Assembly (NCBI GenBank): GCA_041745765.1
Contig: JBGTIH010000181.1
Coordinates: forward strand, 1 to 8,037
DNA from: JAHCHG01 sp041745765
Lineage (GTDB): Bacteria > Acidobacteriota > Blastocatellia > Pyrinomonadales > Pyrinomonadaceae
DNA: 8,037 nucleotides
Reading direction: 5' to 3'
The notes beneath the pieces are model-generated. The model had not been told where the DNA came from, did not search any database, and worked only from the letters and a program-made list of their open reading frames with translations. Positions 1-6,370 of this stretch are shown here, piece by piece; position 1 is the stretch's first letter, and each line of letters opens with the position of its first letter. The position numbers were made by a program, and so were the translations under genes.

Positions 1-133
1 AGAAATGTTATGGGAAAAGCTCAAGTATGATTGGCTGTCGTGGGAAGCCTACAGTTCGCAGAAAAACTTGAAACAAGAATTGGACAGCATCCTTTCACAA
101 ATCAGCTCAAAATACCTGATTACTTTTTCTTAG
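1..133 (+). CDS. IS630-family transposase, C-terminal fragment (cut by window edge)
   Basis: An open frame enters from the left edge (first full codon at 2) and stops at TAG 131-133, giving 43 residues that begin EMLWEKLKYDWLSWEAYSS and end SSKYLITFS. Known family pattern: IS630/Tc1-mariner-like DDE transposases end with a NLIExLWxxxKY block, whose Glu is the last residue of the DDE/DEE triad, then a helix and a terminal SKYxIxF motif. The fragment matches that ending, and E1 of the fragment would be the catalytic Glu. The rest lies upstream of the window, so it cannot be said whether the element is intact. No terminal inverted repeat could be identified after the stop. The match is from memory of the family, not from a search; another DDE_3-type transposase is the main alternative. 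Confidence 0.7.
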   Translation, partial: EMLWEKLKYDWLSWEAYSSQKNLKQELDSILSQISSKYLITFS

Positions 134-148
134 GTGCTTACAAAATTT

Positions 149-153
149 GGAGA
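149..153 (+). promoter_or_regulatory. Shine-Dalgarno site that fixes the start of the next gene
   Basis: GGAGA lies 6 bases before ATG 160-162. It is one of only two good ribosome binding sites in the window. It favours the internal ATG over the TTG at 31, which sits inside the transposase reading frame. Confidence 0.55.
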
Positions 154-159
154 ACCGTT

Positions 160-645
160 ATGGGATTTTTAAATGATGCGAATTATATAGTGGGCGGACT
201 CGGTATAGCCTTGCTTTTAGCGGGCTGTATCGGCTTTATTGGTTTAGTTAAAAGTACTACTTTATCCGAGGAAAATAAGAAAATTATTATTCGCAAATAT
301 GTTCTTATCGGTTTAGGAATATTCATTTTTTGTCTGCCGATGTTCAAACCTTACGTTTCTTCCTATTCTCGATCTGAGGGCATAAGAGAAACGGCATCCG
401 AAGAATTAAAAACAATCGAAGAAATTTCCAAAACACAATTAATTCAAGCAGAAAATATAGAAAGCTTAAAAAAGGACGTTGTAGAATTGAAAAGACAACT
501 CAAAAACACACATCTTTATTATTCATTCATTATCCAAATGTTCTCAATTTTTGGCGGAATGCTTTGTTTTAATTTTGCATTTCAGAGTAAAATTAACTCT
601 GAAAAAAAAATAACGACTGAAATTTTGTATAAAAAAATAAAATGA
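160..645 (+). CDS. Hypothetical three-helix membrane protein with central coiled coil
   Basis: Not a recognised family. From ATG 160 the product is 161 residues (MGFLNDANYIVGG...). Three hydrophobic segments are visible at about residues 9-30, 47-64 and 122-143. A charged, Glu/Lys-rich stretch at about 75-118 with heptad-like spacing separates helices 2 and 3 and is probably a coiled coil; the tail is Lys-rich. The frame is open back to a TTG at 31, but that part overlaps the transposase fragment and has no ribosome binding site, so ATG 160 is preferred. Its stop overlaps the glyA start as ATGA (642-645), so the two are probably co-translated. Codons are much more AT-rich than in glyA and later genes, which with the adjacent transposase suggests recent acquisition (inference). 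The role may be structural or signalling at the membrane; nothing in the sequence decides this. Confidence 0.7.
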   Translation: MGFLNDANYIVGGLGIALLLAGCIGFIGLVKSTTLSEENKKIIIRKYVLIGLGIFIFCLPMFKPYVSSYSRSEGIRETASEELKTIEEISKTQLIQAENIESLKKDVVELKRQLKNTHLYYSFIIQMFSIFGGMLCFNFAFQSKINSEKKITTEILYKKIK

Positions 646-1940
646 ACAATCTTTTTACAGCAAATTTAGCGGATGTTGACGCGGTGATAAATGACGCGAT
701 CAACAATGAAATCAATCGTCAGACAAATGGTTTGGAACTGATCGCTTCGGAGAATTTTGTCTCCGAAGCCGTTTTACAGGCGATGGGAACGGTTTTTACG
801 AACAAATACGCCGAAGGTTATCCGAAGAAAAGGTATTACGGCGGTTGTGAATTTGCCGATGTCGTCGAGCAGACGGCGATTGACCGGGCGAAGGAAATTT
901 TCGGCGCGGATCACGCCAATGTTCAGCCGCATTCGGGAGCGCAGGCGAATATGGCGGTTTTTCTTGCGTCACTCACGCACGGCGATAAAATTTTGGGAAT
1001 GAACCTGTCGCACGGCGGACATCTGACGCACGGGCATCCGATGAATTTTTCGGGAATAAATTACGAAGTTTCCGATTACGGCGTTTCCAAGGAAACCGAA
1101 ACGATTGATTATGACGAATTGCAGCGCATTGCCGAAGAAAAGCAGCCGAAAATGATCATCTGCGGCGCGTCCGCCTATCCGCGAATTATTGATTTTGCGC
1201 GAATTGAAGAAATTGCAAAGAGCGTCGGCGCAATTGTGATGGCGGACATCGCGCATATTGCAGGTTTGGTTGCTGTCGGACTTCATCCGTCGCCGGTTCC
1301 GCATTGCGAATTTGTGACGACGACGACGCATAAAACTTTAAGAGGACCGAGAGGCGGACTTGTTTTGTGCAAAGAAGAATTTGCCAAAGCAGTTGATAAA
1401 GCCGTTTTTCCGGGCATTCAAGGCGGTCCGCTGGTTCACATCATCGCGGCAAAAGCGGTCGCTTTCGGCGAAGCCTTGCGCGACGATTTCAAAGCGTATC
1501 AACAGCAGATTCTCGACAATGCCAAAGCGTTAGCGGAAGAATTAAAAAATCAAGGTTTGCGCCTCGTCTCCGGCGGAACGGATAATCATTTGATTTTGAT
1601 TGACGTTTTCGATAATGGAAAGGGAATTACCGGAAAAGTCGCGGAAAAAGCACTCGACGCGGTTCATTTGACGGTCAATAAAAATACGATTCCGTTTGAT
1701 ACGAATTCGCCGTTTGTCGCTTCGGGAATTCGCATCGGAACTCCGGCTTTGACAACGCGCGGAATGAAGGAAGACGAAATGCGGAAAATCGCCGAATTTA
1801 TCGCCGCCATCGTCCGCGAACCGGAATCGGAAGATGTGAAATCACGTGTTAAAAAAGAAGTTCTGGAATTGACCGAAAATTTCCCGCTCTACGCGCATCG
1901 CCTGCGCGCGGGCAAAAGCGATTCGATTTCGGCAAGCTGA
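642..1940 (+). CDS. glyA: Serine hydroxymethyltransferase
   Basis: GlyA is a cytosolic PLP enzyme that converts serine and tetrahydrofolate to glycine and 5,10-methylene-tetrahydrofolate, the main source of one-carbon units. The 432-residue product is close to the usual bacterial length (about 415-430). Family signatures are in order: LELIASENFVS (31-41), YAEGYPKKRYYGG (56-68), PHSGAQAN (96-103), LSHGGHLTHG (122-131), the ADIAHIAGL block with D202 and H205, and TTTTHKTLRGPRGG (226-239) with K231 as the PLP Schiff-base lysine. SGIRIGTPALTTRG lies near the C-terminus. No key residue is missing. The ATG overlaps the preceding membrane protein stop (ATGA) and has no Shine-Dalgarno site, so translation may depend on coupling to the gene upstream. 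An intrinsic terminator follows at 1962-2023. Identification is secure. Confidence 0.98.
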   Translation: MNNLFTANLADVDAVINDAINNEINRQTNGLELIASENFVSEAVLQAMGTVFTNKYAEGYPKKRYYGGCEFADVVEQTAIDRAKEIFGADHANVQPHSGAQANMAVFLASLTHGDKILGMNLSHGGHLTHGHPMNFSGINYEVSDYGVSKETETIDYDELQRIAEEKQPKMIICGASAYPRIIDFARIEEIAKSVGAIVMADIAHIAGLVAVGLHPSPVPHCEFVTTTTHKTLRGPRGGLVLCKEEFAKAVDKAVFPGIQGGPLVHIIAAKAVAFGEALRDDFKAYQQQILDNAKALAEELKNQGLRLVSGGTDNHLILIDVFDNGKGITGKVAEKALDAVHLTVNKNTIPFDTNSPFVASGIRIGTPALTTRGMKEDEMRKIAEFIAAIVREPESEDVKSRVKKEVLELTENFPLYAHRLRAGKSDSISAS

Positions 1941-1961
1941 AATGTAGAATTTTAGACAGCA

Positions 1962-2023
1962 AACCGCCGGAAAACGCCGATAGCTTTGAAGTTTATTTGT
2001 GTTTTACGGCGGTTATTTTTTTT
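1962..2023 (+). terminator. Intrinsic terminator after glyA
   Basis: AACCGCCG (1962-1969) pairs with CGGCGGTT (2007-2014). After one g/a mismatch the stem continues with AAAAC (1971-1975) against GTTTT (2001-2005), leaving a loop of about 25 bases. An A and a run of eight T (2016-2023) follow. It lies 21 bases after the glyA stop and fits a rho-independent terminator, though the loop is long. Confidence 0.8.
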
Positions 2024-2029
2024 ATCAAT

Positions 2030-2059
2030 TTGTCAAAACTTCGCCCGCCGACTTATTAT
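2030..2059 (+). promoter_or_regulatory. Possible sigma-70-like promoter for the 2110 gene
   Basis: TTGTCA (2030-2035) and TATTAT (2054-2059) each match consensus at five of six positions and are 18 bases apart. They sit just after the glyA terminator and about 50 bases before ATG 2110. Promoter consensus in this lineage is assumed, so this is a prediction only. Confidence 0.4.
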
Positions 2060-2109
2060 TAAAACTTTGCTGAAAGATTTTCCCGTCTGTAAAAATTATT
2101 AAACAGAAA

Positions 2110-2889
2110 ATGTCGAAACAAAAAAATCCAACACTATCAGATTTCGGTCGGCAAATGTCAAATCAAACTGTTGTAACGATTAATTTGATCGCGCTGATTC
2201 TTTTAATTCTCGTTTTATTTATAACATTTGCCACTGAAGGTTTCGGCGCGACTTTAAGCCGTGTTTTGATAATTATTCTGATTTTAACGGCGATTTTCGG
2301 GATTGTTTCTTCGACGGCTCTGCATTTGAAAAAAGCGCGGAATTCGGCGATTGAAAAAGGCAATAAAGCGTTTGATTGGACGATCAGTCTGCCCGCACAA
2401 CAGAAAACGAAATTAAACCGCGAAGTCGGTGAAATCGCCTCGACGATGGACATTCCCGCCGATCAATACAGCGATTTATTGCTGGCGTATATCGTCGCCG
2501 AAGACCTTGCTCTGCGGCAGATTCAGCAGGAAGCCGCGCAGCCTCTGATTCGCCACGCAATGATCGGAGAAACGGAATTTGACGCGGTTTTGCTGACGGA
2601 TAATCTGATCACCTGCATCGAGGTTACATTTTTGGTTGCGCCCGATCTTTCGGGGGAAAAAATCAGTCGAATCAGAGATAAAATGACCTCTGCCAAAAAG
2701 ATTGTCGCGAAACAATTTCCGGGTTCGAACCTGAAACTCTCGGTCGTTGTCGTAACGCAGTTAGACGCGATGGGCGAAGCTAAACTTCGTTCGGTTTTAA
2801 CGAAAGACAGGTTTTCCGAAATTCCCGTAAATGATTTTACAATATCGTTTTACGGTTTTGAAGAACTGCAGAAAATTTATACTATGTAG
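2110..2889 (+). CDS. Two-helix membrane protein with cytoplasmic alpha/beta domain, unknown function
   Basis: I do not recognise the family. The 259-residue product has a short polar N-terminus, two hydrophobic helices at about 21-41 and 50-72, and a soluble domain from about 80 to the end, probably cytoplasmic. Within the soluble part, a helix-rich section (about 95-145) leads to ETEFDAVLLTDNLITCIEVTF (154-174), then a helix, the strand LKLSVVVVTQLD (208-219) and a C-terminal FYGFEEL (247-253). The D158...E171-V-T173 arrangement recalls the D...ExK core of PD-(D/E)XK or NERD-like nuclease folds, but the lysine is a threonine, so activity is doubtful (inference). ATG 2110 has no clear Shine-Dalgarno site; the start is supported by the usual polar leader before the first helix. 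It has its own predicted promoter and probably forms a single-gene unit or runs into fabI 118 bases later. Confidence 0.75.
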   Translation: MSKQKNPTLSDFGRQMSNQTVVTINLIALILLILVLFITFATEGFGATLSRVLIIILILTAIFGIVSSTALHLKKARNSAIEKGNKAFDWTISLPAQQKTKLNREVGEIASTMDIPADQYSDLLLAYIVAEDLALRQIQQEAAQPLIRHAMIGETEFDAVLLTDNLITCIEVTFLVAPDLSGEKISRIRDKMTSAKKIVAKQFPGSNLKLSVVVVTQLDAMGEAKLRSVLTKDRFSEIPVNDFTISFYGFEELQKIYTM

Positions 2890-2893
2890 GGGA

Positions 2894-2996
2894 AATGGAT
2901 AATTGATAATAAAACTGACTTTGTTTAACAAATATCTGTGTTACCGACGAAATCTGAAAAATGGAGAAAATCATTATCAATTATCAATTATCCATT
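2894..2996. repeat. Inverted repeat with period-7 tandem arms between the 2110 gene and fabI
   Basis: The 17-base arm AATGGATAATTGATAAT (2894-2910) is perfectly complementary to 2980-2996. The right side is three 7-base units (ATTATCA, ATTATCA, ATTATCC, 2973-2993) and the left arm has two matching units (2897-2910). The 69-base spacer shows nothing clear. The element nearly fills the gap before fabI. There is no T-run after the right arm, so it is not an obvious terminator; it resembles a dispersed intergenic repeat. Confidence 0.8.
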
Positions 2997-3007
2997 AAAA
3001 AAAGAAT

Positions 3008-3769
3008 ATGCTTGAAAATAAAGTTGGAATGATCTTCGGAGTGGCAAATCAGCGTTCGATTGCTTGGGCGTGCGCTCAGGCTTGTCTGCAACACGGCGCG
3101 AAATTGGCTTTTACGTATCAGGGCGAGCGCCTTCAGAGAAATCTCGAAAAATTAACCCACGATTTAGACGATACGCTCGTTTTGCCGTGCGACGTGACGA
3201 ATCAAGCGGAAGTTGACGCGGCTTTTTCGGCAGTCGGCGAAAAATACGGAAAACTCGATTTTCTGGTTCATTCGATCGCCTATGCGCCGAAAGAAGCTCT
3301 CGAAGGCGAATTTTTAACAACGACGCGCGAGGCGTTTTTGACCGCGCTGGAAATCAGCGCGTTTTCGCTGACGCAGCTTTCAATGGCAGCCGCGCCTTTA
3401 ATGAAGGAAGGCGGCAGCATCGTCACAATGAGCTATTACGGCGCGGAAAAGGTCGTCAGAAATTACAATGTGATGGGCGTGGCTAAATCCGCGCTCGAAT
3501 CTTCCGTTCGCTATCTGGCGGAAGATTTAGGCAAACAAAATGTCAGAGTCAACGCGATCAGCGCGGGACCGATCAACACGCTTTCGGCTCGCGGCGTAAA
3601 AAATATGGGAACGCTGCTCACTCACATCGGCGAAAAATCGCCTCTGCGCCGCAACGTCGAAGCGCGCGAAGTCGGAAACACCGCGCTTTTCCTCGTCAGC
3701 GATCTGTCTTCCGCCATCACCGGCGAAACGATCTACGTTGATTGCGGCTACAATATTATGGGAATTTAG
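3008..3769 (+). CDS. fabI: Enoyl-[acyl-carrier-protein] reductase (NADH), FabI type
   Basis: FabI reduces trans-2-enoyl-ACP to acyl-ACP in the last step of each round of type II fatty-acid elongation, in the cytosol as a tetramer. The product has 253 residues, close to the E. coli length (262). It shows the atypical short-chain dehydrogenase nucleotide-binding start GVANQRSIAWACA (11-23), CDVTNQ (61-66), HSIAYAP (88-94), and the catalytic YNVMGVAKSALE with Y153 and K160; Y143 is the second active-site tyrosine. AISAGPINTLSARG (183-196) and the C-terminal GETIYVDCGYNIMG complete the family pattern. By remembered alignment, the residue matching E. coli Gly93 is Ala91 and that matching Phe203 is Met200; both positions line the inhibitor pocket. 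No strong Shine-Dalgarno site precedes ATG 3008, only an A-rich tract. It stands alone between two repeat-filled spacers. Confidence 0.97.
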   Translation: MLENKVGMIFGVANQRSIAWACAQACLQHGAKLAFTYQGERLQRNLEKLTHDLDDTLVLPCDVTNQAEVDAAFSAVGEKYGKLDFLVHSIAYAPKEALEGEFLTTTREAFLTALEISAFSLTQLSMAAAPLMKEGGSIVTMSYYGAEKVVRNYNVMGVAKSALESSVRYLAEDLGKQNVRVNAISAGPINTLSARGVKNMGTLLTHIGEKSPLRRNVEAREVGNTALFLVSDLSSAITGETIYVDCGYNIMGI

Positions 3770-3775
3770 TTTATC

Positions 3776-3898
3776 GAGTTAGCCGAGTTTGCAGAGTTTA
3801 CAGAGTTTTTTAAGTTAATTTAAAATCTTTAACTTTGAAAGATTCAGCAGACTTAATAAATTGTCTGACTTAAGCAACTCAGCAAACTCGGTAAACTA
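3776..3898. repeat. Inverted arrays of a 9-base repeat between fabI and the LOG gene
   Basis: Four 9-base units run from 3776 to 3811 (gagttagcc, gagtttgca, gagtttaca, gagtttttt). The complementary form returns at 3872-3898 as three units (aagcaactc, agcaaactc, ggtaaacta). The arms pair imperfectly over about 27 bases. Two smaller hairpins lie inside: AAGTTAA (3812-3818) with TTAACTT (3829-3835), and CAGAC (3848-3852) with GTCTG (3863-3867). The element fills almost the whole spacer; no promoter or riboswitch could be assigned within it. Confidence 0.75.
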
Positions 3899-3910
3899 TT
3901 AAAAAAAAAT

Positions 3911-4714
3911 ATGGCAAAAACAAAAGGCAGTAAAAGAGACGCGAATGTCAGCGCAAAAAAGGTAAAACCGGAAACGGTCGGGGAAGCGAAACTCGAAGAG
4001 CAAAATGCGTTTTGGCACACGACGGAAGACGAGGTTTTGCTTCGTTCGCCCGAACCTTCGGATATGTTTAAAAGCTCAGATTCGTGGCGCGTTTTTCGGA
4101 TTTTAGGCGAATTCGTCGGCGGATTTGATTCGCTTTCGACCATTACGCGCGGCGTTTCCGTCTTCGGTTCGGCGCGAACGCCGGAAGATCATAAAAGTTA
4201 TCAAGCCGCCCGCGAAACCGGAAAACTTCTGGCGGAAGCCGGTTTTGAAGTTATCACGGGCGGCGGTCCGGGAATTATGGAAGCGGCGAATCGCGGCGCG
4301 TTTGAGGCGAAAAAAGTTTCGGTCGGCTGCAATATCGAATTGCCGTTCGAGCAAATCGCCAATCCGTATCAGACGAAATCTCTGACATTCAAATATTTTT
4401 TCGTCCGCAAGACGATGTTCATCAAATACAGCAACGCTTATATAATTTTCCCCGGCGGATTCGGCACTCTGGACGAAGTTTTCGAGGCTTTAACCTTGAT
4501 TCAAACGCGCAAAATCCGCAATTTTCCGGTCGTGCTGTTCGATTCGTCTTACTGGAAAGGGCTTGTTTCGTGGATAACTTCAACCATGCTCTCGGAAAAA
4601 AACATCAGCCCCGAAGATTTGGGTTTGATTCATCTGACCGATTCACCGAAGGACGCGGTTGATTTTATTATCAAAAGACACGAAGAAAGCGAGAATAACG
4701 GGAACGGGAAATAG
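3911..4714 (+). CDS. LOG-family protein (TIGR00730-type, lysine-decarboxylase-like Rossmann fold)
   Basis: LOG proteins cleave nucleoside 5'-monophosphates (cytokinin ribotides, or AMP and other purine nucleotides in bacteria) to base and ribose 5-phosphate; many were wrongly annotated as lysine decarboxylases. The 267-residue product has the Rossmann-like block GVSVFGSART (81-90), the signature GGGPGIMEAANRGA (117-130) and the second signature PGGFGTLDEVFE (181-192). R166 and K167 in the FFVRKTMF stretch belong to the conserved core. It is longer than plant-type LOG (about 200-230) because of a basic, low-complexity N-terminus (1-30) and a linker with an SWRVFRILGEFVGGF segment (58-72), typical of the larger bacterial subgroup. 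ATG 3911 follows an A-tract without a Shine-Dalgarno site. The physiological substrate cannot be read from sequence. Confidence 0.9.
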   Translation: MAKTKGSKRDANVSAKKVKPETVGEAKLEEQNAFWHTTEDEVLLRSPEPSDMFKSSDSWRVFRILGEFVGGFDSLSTITRGVSVFGSARTPEDHKSYQAARETGKLLAEAGFEVITGGGPGIMEAANRGAFEAKKVSVGCNIELPFEQIANPYQTKSLTFKYFFVRKTMFIKYSNAYIIFPGGFGTLDEVFEALTLIQTRKIRNFPVVLFDSSYWKGLVSWITSTMLSEKNISPEDLGLIHLTDSPKDAVDFIIKRHEESENNGNGK

Positions 4715-4755
4715 AAATGACAAATGAAAAGTAAGATTATTTTCATTTGTCATTT
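4715..4755. terminator. Perfect 16-bp hairpin between converging genes
   Basis: AAATGACAAATGAAAA (4715-4730) is exactly complementary to 4740-4755 with a 9-base loop. It starts immediately after the LOG stop codon and includes the cutA stop (4750-4752 on the complement). Position and symmetry suit a bidirectional terminator, but the stem is AT-rich and lacks a GC-rich base. Each arm is two 7-base units (aaatgac, aaatgaa), so it also belongs with the other short-period repeats of this window. Confidence 0.6.
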
Positions 4756-5058
4756 AAGGAAGTCCGTCAGCCATTTTAGATAACTTTCGGCGACATTTTC
4801 TGCTTTTAATGCAACGATTTCGGGAACATCATAAGTGTGATTTTTCTGGATAAACTCTTTTAATTTGTCAAATTTTTCATCGAGAGTTTTGATCAAAAGC
4901 AGATTTTCCGCATCTGTTTGCACCTCGTTTTCCCAAAAATAAAACGATTTCATCGACGGCAAAACCTGCACGCACGCGGCTAATTTTGCGCCGATAATCT
5001 TCCGCGCCAGACGTTCCGCTTCTTCGGCGGTTGGTGTTGTTGTTAAAACTACAATCAT
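4750..5058 (-). CDS. cutA: Divalent-cation tolerance protein CutA
   Basis: CutA is a small trimeric cytosolic protein with a ferredoxin-like fold that binds Cu(II) and other divalent ions; its exact role is still debated. The 102-residue product has the usual length and the family motifs VLTTTP (4-9), KLAACVQVLP (25-34), YFWENEV (40-46), LLLIKT (53-58) and HTYDVPEIVAL (74-84), with H74 and Y76 in the conserved segment and a C-terminal YLKWLTDFLK. Nothing is missing. ATG 5058 has no Shine-Dalgarno site. It is the last gene of the minus-strand set; its stop lies inside the hairpin shared with the converging LOG gene. A repeat-filled spacer of 96 bases separates it from the 253-residue gene upstream, so co-transcription is possible but not shown. 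Confidence 0.96.
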   Translation of the reverse strand: MIVVLTTTPTAEEAERLARKIIGAKLAACVQVLPSMKSFYFWENEVQTDAENLLLIKTLDEKFDKLKEFIQKNHTYDVPEIVALKAENVAESYLKWLTDFLK

Positions 5059-5069
5059 AGTTTTTGAAA

Positions 5070-5156
5070 AATCAGTATAGCGAGCGGTAGCGAATCCCTT
5101 GATACTAATTCAACTTGATTCTCAAACTTGCTCGCTACCGCTCACTCGTGCTGATT
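5070..5156. repeat. Inverted repeat with period-10 arms upstream of cutA
   Basis: AATCAG (5070-5075) pairs with CTGATT (5151-5156), and the core GAGCGGTAGCGA (5082-5093) pairs exactly with 5132-5143; a one-base offset and some mismatches lie between. Each arm is close to two 10-base units (tagcgagcgg and tagcgaatcc on the left). GAATC (5092-5096) and GATTC (5117-5121) can extend pairing inward. The element fills the gap between the 253-residue gene and cutA and slightly overlaps the end of the former (stop at 5155-5157). Confidence 0.75.
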
Positions 5157-5916
5157 AATTATTCAACAATCTTCCCGAAAGCCAGAATTGACCGGTGACG
5201 ATTCCGCCGATCTGCGGCGTTTCGGGGATTAATTTCGGATCGGTGACGACATCAATTTCGCCGCCGAGGGTTTCGACCAATAAATGATAAAAATTTTCGT
5301 TTGTCAGCGAATTAGTTTTGAGTTCGAATTCTTTGATCTCGCCCGAGAACATTCCGATTGGGCGCACTAATTTCATATCAATTTCTTCGTTTTCACCGAA
5401 TGAAAAAAGCCCGCTCGGAACAAAGGATTTAGCGGCGAATCTGACTTCGCTGTCCTGACTGGCAAAATATGCGTCTTCGCTTTCAAAGATTTTGAAATCA
5501 TTGGAAGCAAAGGCGGTTAGCTGAATTTCGCAAATCTTCGGGAATTCGATTTTCCCGATTGTGCGAAAATCCGGCAAGTCGAAAACGAACGGATATTCGC
5601 CCGAATCAATGATTTTTTCTTCGGCGGGTTCTGCCCAGGCGTGAAAACCGCCGTCGAGTTCGGAAGAATCGCGTTCGATTGCCTGCGTCAAACCGACGCG
5701 GCGGCGGCTTTTTCCCTCAAAATGCGGGTTAAAACCGATCAATTCCTGATCTTTATTGCCTTGCAGATAAATCTGTGCGCCGGATTCGTCGGCAAATTTT
5801 AAATAAAATCCTTGAAAACACGGGATTTCCTGCACGTTTTTCATTACGCTGACAATCATTTCGTTGATGTCTTCATCATTTTTTACGGGAAAGCCGATGT
5901 CTGATAAATTACTCAT
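5155..5916 (-). CDS. Conserved protein of unknown function, 253 residues
   Basis: I recall similar uncharacterised bacterial proteins but no name for the family. No signal peptide or membrane helix is visible, so it is probably cytosolic. It is acidic. Likely conserved blocks are SNLSDIGFPV (2-11), GFNPHFEG (61-68), LDGGFHAWAEP (87-97), PFVFDLPDF (109-117), KSFVPSGLF (163-171), TLGGEIDVVTDP (216-227) and GGIVTGQFWLSGRL (237-250). The last 65 residues are strand-rich with a Gly-containing closing strand and could form a small beta-barrel, possibly OB-like (inference only). Its ATG overlaps the stop of the PLA2-like gene as ATGA, so the two are translated together. It could be a partner of that secreted protein or simply share its transcript. 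The start is fixed by this overlap and by the recognisable N-terminal block. Confidence 0.8.
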   Translation of the reverse strand: MSNLSDIGFPVKNDEDINEMIVSVMKNVQEIPCFQGFYLKFADESGAQIYLQGNKDQELIGFNPHFEGKSRRRVGLTQAIERDSSELDGGFHAWAEPAEEKIIDSGEYPFVFDLPDFRTIGKIEFPKICEIQLTAFASNDFKIFESEDAYFASQDSEVRFAAKSFVPSGLFSFGENEEIDMKLVRPIGMFSGEIKEFELKTNSLTNENFYHLLVETLGGEIDVVTDPKLIPETPQIGGIVTGQFWLSGRLLNN

Positions 5917-6335
5917 TTTGTTGTATTTGTTTTGATATTATTGTGCTTGCGTGTTTTGTTTTTCTTCGGCTTTTTCGGCTTATTTTTTCCGAAACCCCAG
6001 CGAAACGGAGTCGGCAAAAACGAAACTCCGCCGATTCTCACGCCGACCCACATCACGGGCGCGATGATCGCTTTATGATACCAGCCTTTTTTCGCCGCGA
6101 CGCATTTATAAAGCTCTTTGTCCGCACGGCTTCTTTCTTTGCGCGAACCTCCGAAATAATAAGCTTTATCATGTTCGACGCAGCAATCTCTGTATTTTCC
6201 GTCGGGAAAAAGCGTGCAGCCGTCGCTCTTAAAATCCGGCGGCATTTCTCTGTTTGGCGAATTTGTTTCGGTTTGAGCCGATAAATCGAGCGCAAATACA
6301 CCGAAAAACAAGAGAAGAAAGATAGCTTTTTTCAT
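5913..6335 (-). CDS. Secreted phospholipase-A2-like protein with CCxxHD motif
   Basis: The 140-residue product starts with a clear signal peptide (MKKAIFLLLFFGVFALDLSA, likely cut after A20), so it is exported to the periplasm or beyond. The mature part contains C40, then FPDGKYRDCCVEHDKAYYFGG (43-63), a basic ERSRADKELYKCV helix (67-79, with C78), and WVGVRIGGVSFLPTPFRWGFG (96-116). C51-C52-x-x-H55-D56 matches the CCxxHD catalytic motif of phospholipase A2; C40, C51, C52 and C78 could form two disulfides. Known PLA2 enzymes use the His-Asp pair to hydrolyse the sn-2 ester. The segment at 96-116 looks amphipathic and may contact membranes (inference). The last 25 residues are almost all Lys, Asn, Thr and Pro. 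No Shine-Dalgarno site precedes ATG 6335. It overlaps the next gene by ATGA. Enzyme activity is unproven; a catalytically idle relative is possible. Confidence 0.75.
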   Translation of the reverse strand: MKKAIFLLLFFGVFALDLSAQTETNSPNREMPPDFKSDGCTLFPDGKYRDCCVEHDKAYYFGGSRKERSRADKELYKCVAAKKGWYHKAIIAPVMWVGVRIGGVSFLPTPFRWGFGKNKPKKPKKNKTRKHNNIKTNTTK

Positions 6336-6370
6336 TTAAAAATCTAGAATTTCGAAATCTTGAAAAAACA

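Noticed and set aside
969..1331. Long open frame antisense to glyA (and similar antisense or shifted frames in fabI, the LOG gene and the kinase)
   Set aside because: They lie wholly inside well-identified genes, are rich in Arg and other shadow-frame residues, and have no ribosome binding site or recognisable motif.
3776..3898. Possible CRISPR array from the regularly spaced gagttt units
   Set aside because: Units are 9 bases with no spacers between them and reverse direction halfway; no cas genes are present.
3911..4714. Lysine decarboxylase
   Set aside because: GGGPGIMEA and PGGFGTLDE are LOG-family nucleotide-binding signatures; the lysine decarboxylase label is a historic misannotation and no PLP site is present.
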